From an uncultured Eubacteriales bacterium (GTDB lineage Bacteria; Bacillota; Clostridia; Oscillospirales; Acutalibacteraceae), in NCBI GenBank assembly GCA_948762645.1, contig CAQBRY010000048.1, positions 1 through 13,500 of the forward strand: 13,500 nucleotides of DNA, in the 5' to 3' direction. The notes below the pieces were generated by a model. The model had not been told where the DNA came from and searched no databases. It saw only the letters and a program-made list of their open reading frames with translations. Position numbers and translations under genes: made by a program. Of the stretch, positions 7,240 to 13,500 are shown piece by piece (positions within the stretch are counted from its first letter, which is position 1; every line of letters starts with the position of its first letter).

Positions 7240-7259
7240 CTAGGAGATGCCTATTTTTT
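7220..7259 (+). terminator. Strong rho-independent terminator
   Basis: ATAGGCATTTCCTA (7220-7233) pairs over 14 positions with TAGGAGATGCCTAT (7241-7254), with one G-T pair and a 7-base loop, followed by a T-run to 7259. The A/T tract on the left arm side may let it work on both strands. It closes the bacteriocin-CAP stretch and separates it from the phage genes. The CAP frame's TGA lies in the loop, showing that the frame does not end naturally. Confidence 0.85.
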
Positions 7260-7402
7260 ATACTAGTAAAGGTAATTTTCGACAAAATATGTCATAACAA
7301 TATATGTTTAAATAATACAATAATATTATTATTTTGTATTTATTAATATGATAAATTACTGAATACAAAAATGTTATTATCGGTAAATATTTAAACAGAG
7401 AG

Positions 7403-7810
7403 ATGAATATTTCTATGACAAATAAAGAATTATCGAAGCTCTATCATTTAAAAAAAGAAATTGAAATGCAAAGAGTCCGAATCAAGGAACTTGAAACCAT
7501 CGCACAGTCTTGTACATCGAAAATAACAGGTATGCCACATGGTACAGGCATATCGGATAAGATCGGAAAATGTGCATCACAAATTACAGACCTAAAGTGT
7601 TTACTGGATTTAAATTTAAAAAAGTGCTTTTTTGAACTTAACAGACTTACGCAGTACATACAAAGTGTGGATGATCCGTTTGTTAGGCAAATTATGACCT
7701 ATCGCTACATACATGGTTTTAGCTGGCAGAAAACAGCTTTTAGTATCGGAGGAAGCAATAATCCATACAATTTAAAAATGCGGCTATATAGATATCTAAA
7801 AAATAATTAA
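7403..7810 (+). CDS. Phage late transcription regulator-like protein (DUF1492 / ArpU / RinA type)
   Basis: The 135-aa protein starts with a charged helical, coiled-coil-like region (residues 7-32, LSKLYHLKKEIEMQRVRIKE). It ends with DPFVRQIMTYRYIHGFSWQK and a short helix-turn-helix-like segment finishing KMRLYRYLKNN. The pattern R-Q-I-x-x-x-R-Y-x-x-G-x-S-W-x-x-x-A resembles sigma region 4 and is typical of small Firmicute prophage regulators that switch on late genes. These usually sit just upstream of the terminase genes, as here, although AlkD is placed between. The start is ATG 7403 with a weak AGAGAG site; the next Met (7415) is a possible alternative. A hairpin follows the stop. Confidence 0.7.
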   Translation: MNISMTNKELSKLYHLKKEIEMQRVRIKELETIAQSCTSKITGMPHGTGISDKIGKCASQITDLKCLLDLNLKKCFFELNRLTQYIQSVDDPFVRQIMTYRYIHGFSWQKTAFSIGGSNNPYNLKMRLYRYLKNN

Positions 7811-7819
7811 TCCAGGTTC

Positions 7820-7853
7820 AAAGCAAAACAACAGTTTAAATTACTTTTGCTTT
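7820..7853. terminator. Convergent terminator between the regulator and AlkD
   Basis: AAAGCAAAA (7820-7828) and TTTTGCTTT (7845-7853) pair perfectly over 9 bp. On the plus strand the stem follows the regulator stop by 9 bases. On the minus strand it overlaps the last codons of AlkD. The A-rich and T-rich arms suit termination both ways, though the stem is AT-rich and weak. Confidence 0.55.
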
Positions 7854-8566
7854 ATTTTGAAAGTCTTTAAATAGTCTTTTTTGTCATTTGAAATACGGCG
7901 ACTCTCAATCGCTTTTTGGATAGTTTTGTTATGCACCCAAGAAGCAAGTTTCTTTTCTTCTATGTATTTTACGGCAAACTCATACTGTTTCGCCAGTGCA
8001 GTTGCAAAATACCATGCAATCATCATTTTGACGTAATAAGCGTCTGATTTTATTTCGCTTACTATTTTAAGTTGTTCTACTTCAAAATCATTATCCAAAT
8101 AAAAACTCATAAGCATCTCTACCGCAAATCTGACAGTATAAACGTGTTCAGTACGAATCCATTCTTTTATTTTTATCGACAGTTCAGACAGATGACTTTT
8201 AAATATTTTTGGACGTATTAAGTCGCACGTCGCCCAGTTATCTATATACGGGAAAAATTTTTCAAGTCTCAATATTATCTCATCGTAATCTTTGATATTT
8301 TCAATTAGAAATCCATGAAGATTATTTTCTTCATAATATTTATGCGGAAGAATATCTAAAAATATTTTGTGCTCCGGATTTTTAGTGAGATTTTTTGCAA
8401 ATTTTCTAAGTTCTGGAGTACGAATCCCAATTATTGTTTCAGGATTAACATTAGGAATAAGTTTTGCATGAAATTCACGATATTTTAAATCTCGAAGCTC
8501 AAGTAGCTCGGTTTGTATATAATTTACGATATCACGGTTATTTCTTTCTTCCAATACAGAACACAC
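7841..8566 (-). CDS. alkD: AlkD-family DNA alkylation repair enzyme
   Basis: AlkD is a HEAT-repeat DNA glycosylase that removes positively charged alkylated purines (N3- and N7-alkyl). The 241-aa product is of normal length. Visible family signatures are IIGIRTPELRKFAK (46-59), YYEENNLHGFLI, IDNWATCD with the Trp and Asp that line the lesion site, VRFAVEMLMSFY with the conserved Arg, YYVKMMIAWYFATALAK and WVHNKTIQKAIESRRIS. All key residues are present, so it should be active. The start is probably GTG 8566 after GAGAGAG; a TTG four codons further in is possible. It is the only minus-strand gene in the phage-like block and has its own promoter and terminator, so it looks like independently expressed cargo. 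Confidence 0.9.
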   Translation of the reverse strand: MCSVLEERNNRDIVNYIQTELLELRDLKYREFHAKLIPNVNPETIIGIRTPELRKFAKNLTKNPEHKIFLDILPHKYYEENNLHGFLIENIKDYDEIILRLEKFFPYIDNWATCDLIRPKIFKSHLSELSIKIKEWIRTEHVYTVRFAVEMLMSFYLDNDFEVEQLKIVSEIKSDAYYVKMMIAWYFATALAKQYEFAVKYIEEKKLASWVHNKTIQKAIESRRISNDKKDYLKTFKIKQK

Positions 8567-8602
8567 TCTCTCTTATTTTTCTAAATTTATTTTATCACAA
8601 TA

Positions 8603-8632
8603 AATATCTAATTTGGATAAAGATGTTATCAA
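8603..8632 (-). promoter_or_regulatory. Possible AlkD promoter
   Basis: On the minus strand TTGATA (8627-8632) precedes GATATT (8603-8608) by 18 bases, and the GTG start follows about 37 bases later. The -35 is good (5 of 6), the -10 fair. Confidence 0.35.
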
Positions 8633-8635
8633 ATG

Positions 8636-8664
8636 TTACTTTTTAAGTAGTAAAATGGTATTAT
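8636..8664 (+). promoter_or_regulatory. Possible promoter of the packaging operon
   Basis: TATTAT (8659-8664) has a weak TTACTT hexamer (8636-8641) 17 bases upstream. Transcription would start near 8671 and meet the hairpin at 8682 almost at once. A late phage promoter needing the upstream regulator would be expected to have a poor -35, as seen. Confidence 0.3.
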
Positions 8665-8681
8665 GAGCAAAATATTTATTT

Positions 8682-8711
8682 AAAGGCCTCTATCTTAAAG
8701 AGTCCTTTTTT
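8682..8711 (+). terminator. Terminator-like hairpin in the HU leader
   Basis: AAAGGCCTCT (8682-8691) pairs with AGAGTCCTTT (8699-8708) with one mismatch around a 7-base loop, and the Ts run on to 8711. It stands 21 bases before the HU start. It may stop transcription from upstream, or act as an attenuator within the leader of the packaging operon. Confidence 0.5.
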
Positions 8712-8731
8712 ATTTAAATCAAGGAGGACAT

Positions 8732-9016
8732 ATGAACAGACAAGAATTTATAAGAAAATATGCAGAAAAAACGAACACAAAGGTATGTTTAACTGAGGAA
8801 TTTATCAATAACTTAGAGAATTTAGTTATTGAATTAGTAAAATCAGGTGAAACTATAAACTTTCATGGCTTTTGTGAAATCGGAACTCGGGAAGTTAAGG
8901 ATAGAATCGGTACTAATCCAAAAAATTCGCAGCCTATGACTATAAAGGGCGGTAAACGAGTGTATATAAAACCCTGCTCAAGACTTAAAGCAGCAGCTAA
9001 AGAACAGGGAATTTAA
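8732..9016 (+). CDS. HU/IHF-family DNA-binding protein
   Basis: HU-like proteins are small dimers that bend DNA. The 94-aa length is standard. It begins NRQEFIRKYAEKT, has the central FHGFCEIGTREVKDRIG, and the DNA-binding arm RIGTNPKNSQPMTIKGGKRV, in which P63 corresponds to the proline that intercalates between bases. It ends RLKAAAK as usual. The arm lacks the usual NPxTG, having NPKNS, so it is a divergent copy and probably phage-encoded rather than the housekeeping HU. A perfect AAGGAGG lies about 5 bases before the ATG. It is the first gene of the packaging operon, two bases before the next gene. A role in bending DNA for packaging or head assembly is inference. Confidence 0.9.
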   Translation: MNRQEFIRKYAEKTNTKVCLTEEFINNLENLVIELVKSGETINFHGFCEIGTREVKDRIGTNPKNSQPMTIKGGKRVYIKPCSRLKAAAKEQGI

Positions 9017-9018
9017 AA

Positions 9019-9999
9019 ATGCAAAAAAATTTTAATCAAGGCAAAGAAAAGCTGTACACTTGCAGTGTATGTGGGAAATCTTACAGAAAAAAAGATAAAA
9101 AGTTCACCACGTCATACTCTCCTATCTATAAAGGGAATGACAAACTTATGACTATTTGCAGAGATTGTGTTTCAAACATTTATAGCGGTTATCTAAAAAA
9201 ATTTAATGGTGATGAATATAATGCCATAAAACGTGTTTGTATGCTGCTTAATATCTATTTTTGCGATGCTCTGTTTGAACATTCGGATAATGCTAAAATG
9301 TTTACAAACCGCATGAACTCGTATCTTTCAAAAATAAATTTAATGCCGTATATGCACAAAACTTTTGATGATTACCTTTTAAGTTCCGATTATGAAAAAC
9401 CCGAAATAAAACAAGACAAACCCGATGCTATCCCCGAAAGGCTTGTGAAAATTTGGGGCTTTGGTTTTACTTTAGAAGAATATCAGTTTTTACATAACAA
9501 ATTTTCCGAATGGAAATCGAAAGTCGTAATTGACGGAATGGCTAGAGAAAGCCTAGTTAGAGATTTGTGCATTATAAAACTCCAACAGCAAAAATCTTTG
9601 AAAGACGGTGAAATTGAATTATATAACAAACTTCAAAAAACCTATCAGGATACACTTTCAAGTGCAAATTTAAAGCCAATACAGACTGAAAATGACGATA
9701 AAACTATGGAGAAGCCTCTTGGAGTACTGATAGAAATGTTTGAAAATGAAGATCCTATTCCTGAACCGCTCCCTGCGTGGAGAGATACGGATGGTATTGT
9801 AAAATTATTTAATGTTTACTTCCTAGGGCATCTTTCCAAAATGCTGAACTTCAAAAACAGATATTCCGGAATGTACGAAGATGAAATGCAAAAATACAGA
9901 GTAAGCAACCCGGAGCTTGAAGATTTGCCTGATGAAGATGTATTTGAATATTTATCTGAAAACGGTTTCAGCGAAAGAAACGATGAAAATGAAAACTGA
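9019..9999 (+). CDS. Zinc-ribbon phage protein in the small-terminase position
   Basis: The 326-aa protein opens with a likely zinc ribbon: CSVC (15-18) and CRDC (47-50), separated by a Lys/Tyr-rich stretch (SYRKKDKKFTTSYSPIYKG). The rest is soluble, mostly helical and charged, with the conserved-looking LVKIWGFGFTLEEYQFL (about 142-158), a typical opening of a phage packaging-associated domain, and an acidic C-terminus (EDLPDEDVFEYLSENG). It starts 2 bases after HU and overlaps TerL, so it is in the place normally held by the small terminase subunit, which recognises the packaging site. I infer a terminase partner, but sequence alone does not prove it; hypothetical phage protein is the safe name. 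Confidence 0.6.
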   Translation: MQKNFNQGKEKLYTCSVCGKSYRKKDKKFTTSYSPIYKGNDKLMTICRDCVSNIYSGYLKKFNGDEYNAIKRVCMLLNIYFCDALFEHSDNAKMFTNRMNSYLSKINLMPYMHKTFDDYLLSSDYEKPEIKQDKPDAIPERLVKIWGFGFTLEEYQFLHNKFSEWKSKVVIDGMARESLVRDLCIIKLQQQKSLKDGEIELYNKLQKTYQDTLSSANLKPIQTENDDKTMEKPLGVLIEMFENEDPIPEPLPAWRDTDGIVKLFNVYFLGHLSKMLNFKNRYSGMYEDEMQKYRVSNPELEDLPDEDVFEYLSENGFSERNDENEN

Positions 10000-11689
10000 A
10001 AATAATAAACAGCAGCGGCTTATGAACGGTGTAGGCAAATGGGCTTCGTTTTATCGTGAAAATCCCCACAGACTGGCGAGTGATTATTTAGGGATAAAAT
10101 GGCTGCGACCATTCCAGCAGGCTTTAATCGTAGCCTGTTTTAAATATACATACGTTATGATTATTGCAAGTCGAGGTATGGGAAAATCCCTTATTGCTGC
10201 CCTTGTTTGCGTTTTAAAATGTATATTATATCCCGGAATTAAGATATGTATTGCCTCCGGCAGACGAGGACAAAGTTTGAATGTTATCAATAAAATAGTA
10301 CAAGACTTTATGGGTTCGTCTGATAACCTTAGAAATGAAATACTCGATTACAAAGTCAGTACATACTTTGCCGAGATAAGGTTTAAAAACGGCTCAAATA
10401 TTAAGGTCGTAACAGCATCAGACTCGGCTAGAAGTGCTAGAGCAAATTTTATCTTGGGTGACGAGTTTGTTCAAATAAAAAAGCCGATTCTTGATAAAGT
10501 TATAAGAAAATTTAAGGCAGGACAGCGTACACCTCGATTTTTCTTTAAAGATAAATATAAAAATTACCCGAAAGAGCCAAACACCGAGCTATATCTAAGT
10601 TCTGCATATTACAAATATCATTACAGTTTTGCTAAATTTAAGTCATTTTTTAAGTCTATGCTCAAAGGCGATAGTTACTGCGTTATGGGATTTCCTTATC
10701 AATTACCTGTTGCAGAAGGATATTATCCAATGGAGCAAATTCGTGATGAACTTCGGGAAGGAGACTTTGATTCTATCGGGTGGTCGATGGAGATGGATTC
10801 GCTGTTTTTCGGGGAATCCGAAAATGCTTTCTATTCGTTCGATGAACTCGATAATTCACGAAAAATCACAAATGTTATGTATCCAAAGCCATTTTATAAT
10901 TTACTGAATGATAATAAATTCAAATATCCAATGAAAAAGAATGGTGAAATAAGAATTTTATCGGTAGATATAGCAACGCAAGGCGGTAACAAACGTGATG
11001 CTACTTGTTTTGCGGTTTTGCAGCTTATCCCTTATGGTAAAAATCAATTTCTCAGAAATCTTGTTTACCTCACAACAATCGAAGGTGGACATACTTTCAA
11101 TCAATCACTGAAGGCACGAAGGTTATTTTACGACTTTGACTGTGATTACGTTGTTATAGACAGTCAAGGTGTTGGAATTGGTGTTTTTGATAATTTGGTT
11201 CAAGAACAAACTGACGATACAAGAAACATTATTTATCCGGCATGGTCTTGCGTTAATGATGAAACAATGGCTGACAGATGCAAGGACCCTGATGCGCCTA
11301 AAATGATTTATTCAATTAAAGCAAATTTGCAGTTTAACTCCGACTGTGCGGTATCTCTTAGGGATTCTATAAGGCAAGGCAAGTTTAGGCTCTTAATCAA
11401 TGAAAATGAAGCAAATGAAATTCTAAACAGTTCCAAAAGATACAACAGTTTATCGGTTGAAAATCAAGTTTTATTTCAAGAACCGTTTTATCAAACAACA
11501 GCATTAATCAATGAAATGGTGAATTTAAGTTTTGAAGTTGTAAACGGAAAAATACGAGTAAATAATCAAAGCGGTATCAGGAAAGACCGCTTTTCTGCTG
11601 TTTCTTATGCTAATTTGGTAGCCAATGAATTTGAGCGACAGCAAAGAGCTTTCCAAGACGAGTACGAATTTCAGACATTTATTAATTAG
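9983..11689 (+). CDS. Phage terminase large subunit (TerL)
   Basis: TerL powers DNA packaging into the head and cuts the DNA. With the start at ATG 9983 it has 568 aa and overlaps the upstream gene by 17 bases; the longer frame from 9917 would duplicate too much of that gene. Walker A is ASRGMGKS (62-69) and Walker B NFILGDEF (155-162), with D160 and E161. The nuclease half shows the RNase H-like acidic residues in ILSVDIATQGG (D329), VVIDSQGVG (D393) and KDRFSAVSYANLVA (D535). All functional parts are present, so it should be active. The Shine-Dalgarno site is poor, suggesting coupling with the upstream gene. Confidence 0.92.
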   Translation: MKMKTENNKQQRLMNGVGKWASFYRENPHRLASDYLGIKWLRPFQQALIVACFKYTYVMIIASRGMGKSLIAALVCVLKCILYPGIKICIASGRRGQSLNVINKIVQDFMGSSDNLRNEILDYKVSTYFAEIRFKNGSNIKVVTASDSARSARANFILGDEFVQIKKPILDKVIRKFKAGQRTPRFFFKDKYKNYPKEPNTELYLSSAYYKYHYSFAKFKSFFKSMLKGDSYCVMGFPYQLPVAEGYYPMEQIRDELREGDFDSIGWSMEMDSLFFGESENAFYSFDELDNSRKITNVMYPKPFYNLLNDNKFKYPMKKNGEIRILSVDIATQGGNKRDATCFAVLQLIPYGKNQFLRNLVYLTTIEGGHTFNQSLKARRLFYDFDCDYVVIDSQGVGIGVFDNLVQEQTDDTRNIIYPAWSCVNDETMADRCKDPDAPKMIYSIKANLQFNSDCAVSLRDSIRQGKFRLLINENEANEILNSSKRYNSLSVENQVLFQEPFYQTTALINEMVNLSFEVVNGKIRVNNQSGIRKDRFSAVSYANLVANEFERQQRAFQDEYEFQTFIN

Positions 11690-11706
11690 TTTTAGGGGGT
11701 GAAGTT

Positions 11707-13243
11707 GTGGAAGAAAACAATTTTGAAGTAAATAGTTTTTGGGGATATCAAAACGCTTCAAGCGATAGTTACAGCCATTTACTATTTGGAAACTCTTATG
11801 AAAACTTAAAAGAACTTATAAAAAATCCGATGGATAACAATTTGGAAATACGGCATTTAAGCAGGGCAATTTACTCTATGTCAGGTCTTTACAGCAACAT
11901 TATTGATTATATGACGAGTTTACTTACACTTGATAGAATAATTATTTCAAAATCAAAAAGTGAGAAAAAGAGAAAAAATAATAAAGCAAAAATGGAAATG
12001 TGCCTTAAAAAGATTAAAGATAAAGAGTTTATTCGTGATATGCTGTTTCGAGCTATGCTTGACGGTATTGCTGTGTCATAACCTCGAAACCTCAAGTAAT
12101 CTATCAAATAATCAAAAATTTATGACCGACTTTGAGGTAAAAAGTATTTCTGAAATAAACTCAACAAAATTCAATATTTCAGTTTGTAATCTTCCGGCTG
12201 ATTATATTCAAATAGTCGGTATAAAAAATGGTAACTATCAAATTGCATTTGATCTCAATTACTTCACAAATTGCAAAGGTGAAAAGCTTGAAAATAAGTT
12301 AAGAAGGTATCCTAAAGAAATCAGAGATGCCTTTTATAAACGCAGTCAAAATGCAGAGTTTCCGAATTGGTTTGTAATTGATAATTCAAGAACTATTGTA
12401 CTTAAAATTAGAAGTAGCCGAGAAGAAAAATGGGGCCGACCGCTAGTTCTTCAAGCAATACAAGATATTTTATATTCTGATTATTGGACAAACACAAAAA
12501 GAAATGTACTTTCTGAAATTAACAGCAGAATTTTCTATATGGAATTTCCACAAGGTAAAGAACCCGGAACGAGTGCATTAACTCAAACACAACAAAAGCA
12601 ACAGCATGAAATGGTTAAGAATAGAATACTTAAACGTGGAAACTCCGGCAGAACTAACTTCTTTTCTGTCGCAAGCGGCACAAAAATTAATAAACTGGAT
12701 GTTGATACCTCACTTTTTAGAGATGAATGTGAAAAAGATTTAAAAAATGATATTTGTACTGATTTAGGTTTTGCAGCGAGTTTATTATCTGGAACTTCCT
12801 CCTCATATTCGAGCCAGCAGAACAATTTACAACTGGTTATAAGCCAGGTTTATTCATGGGTTGAGAGCATTTCTTATAAACTCGTCAAAGCGATAAATCA
12901 AAATATAATTAGAGATACAGAAAATCAAGTTGATATTTATTATCTTCCCTGCTCTATCGTGAACCGCAAAGAATTTGTAAATCAAATGAAAGAGTTATAC
13001 ACGTTAGGTCATGGCTCTTTGTCTGCCTGGATTGCAAGCACAGGAATTAACCCGGATGCATATTTATCACTTATGGAAATGGAAAAAATTGAACAGTGGG
13101 ATGAGAAATTTAAGCCTCATCTCACTTCTTTTACTGCTAGCTCAAACAATAATGGCAGACCGGAAAATACCGATTCTATCAATGAGAACACAATTAAATC
13201 CAAATCGAACAACTCTAATAATATTCCAAAAGTTACGAGGTGA
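11707..13243 (+). pseudogene. Phage portal protein, split by a one-base frameshift
   Basis: The portal forms the ring through which DNA enters the head. The GTG start at 11707 follows AGGGGGTG. The first frame ends at TAA 12079-12081 after 124 aa (FRAMLDGIAVS). The next frame carries on directly (LETSSNLSNNQKFMTDFEVK) to 13243. Removing one A of the AA at 12080-12081 gives VSYLETSS and an unbroken protein of 511 aa, a normal portal length. Typical features are RAMLDGIA, LPADYIQIVG, GFAASLLSGTSSSYSSQQNN and a polar tail with GRPENTDS, as in many SPP1-type portals. The remainder of the protein shows no other damage. Either the prophage is defective, the base is a sequencing error, or there is +1 recoding at the stop. 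Confidence 0.8.
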
Positions 13244-13253
13244 TATCAAAACA

Positions 13254-13500
13254 ATGTCTCATAACTTAACTTTAGGCTCTTTATTTGACGGCAGCGGAGG
13301 ATTTCCACTAGGAGGATTAATGTGTGGAATTAAGCCAGTATGGGCAAGTGAAATCGAGCTGTTCCCTATACTCGTCACAACAAAAAGACCACCTTTTATG
13401 AAACATTTAGGTGACATAAATAAAATAAATGGTGCAGACATAGAACCAGTGGACATCATAACCTTCGGCTCACCGTGTACCGATGTGAGTGTTGCGGGAA
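13254..13500 (+). CDS. C5 cytosine DNA methyltransferase, N-terminal part (runs off the window)
   Basis: The ATG at 13254 has GAGGTGAT 8 bases upstream, overlapping the portal stop. The 82 codons present carry motif I (LGSLFDGSGGFPLGG, the SAM-binding FxGxGG) and motif IV (FGSPCTDVSVAG, with the catalytic Cys in PC). They also show the adenosine-contact acid in WASEIELFP. The usual PCQ is PCT here. It methylates cytosine at carbon 5, and the target sequence lies in the missing part. Phages of Firmicutes often carry such a gene between portal and minor head genes, to shield their DNA from host restriction. No restriction enzyme is visible. Confidence 0.88.
   Translation, partial: MSHNLTLGSLFDGSGGFPLGGLMCGIKPVWASEIELFPILVTTKRPPFMKHLGDINKINGADIEPVDIITFGSPCTDVSVAG

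Noticed and set aside
9917..9982. Upstream extension of TerL to an ATG at 9917
   Set aside because: It would overlap the upstream gene by 83 bases and add a Met-rich stretch not typical of terminases; ATG 9983 gives a standard start.
11960..12081. Independent start of the second portal frame at 11960
   Set aside because: Its first 40 or so residues (MRKREKIIKQKWKC and on) are the out-of-frame reading of the first portal part; the true portal sequence crosses over near 12079.
1..13500. CRISPR arrays, tRNA or rRNA genes, intact insertion sequences
   Set aside because: No evenly spaced direct repeats, no cloverleaf-like or rRNA-like sequence and no transposase frame were seen.

Overview
The window is AT-rich DNA with strong GGAGG-type ribosome binding sites, some TTG/GTG starts and Firmicute-type genes (RecD2, SpoIIM family, a DUF1492-type phage regulator). 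It most likely comes from a low-GC Firmicute, probably a clostridial or Tissierellia-like anaerobe. I cannot name the species from the sequence.

Layout. (1) 1-345, minus: the 5' part of a secreted tyrosine-phosphatase-like protein that runs off the left edge. (2) 346-1084: no sound gene; it holds the phosphatase promoter, two hairpins and decayed coding-like sequence. (3) 1085-3252, minus: a RecD2-type helicase, complete except for one missing base in an A-run that splits it. (4) 3253-3804: intergenic, with a promoter, a MITE-like inverted repeat and a perfect 13-bp palindrome touching a promoter. (5) 3805-6495, plus: a compact four-gene operon encoding a secreted precursor with a very hydrophobic Gly/Ala-rich C-terminal core, an integral-membrane M48-like zinc protease, a SpoIIM/DUF95 membrane protein and a Yip1-like membrane protein. 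I read it as an undescribed or poorly described bacteriocin system, closest in flavour to circular bacteriocins of the AS-48 type and also reminiscent of the SDP toxin. It is the most interesting part of the window. (6) 6601-7239: a broken secreted CAP-domain gene, ended by a strong terminator. (7) 7403-13500: a phage module with a late-regulator-like protein, an oppositely oriented AlkD DNA glycosylase, an HU-like protein, a zinc-ribbon protein in the small-terminase position, TerL, a portal protein broken by one extra base, and the start of a C5 DNA methyltransferase.

Working together. In the bacteriocin-like operon I infer that the M48-like protease frees (and perhaps helps close) the core, while the SpoIIM and Yip1-like proteins export it or protect the producer; there is no ABC ATPase. 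The phage genes form the start of a DNA packaging and head operon. No integrase, repressor or replication genes lie to its left, so the left prophage edge is either lost or arranged unusually. Two single-base indels (RecD2, portal) and a broken CAP gene point to decay, or in part to sequencing error.
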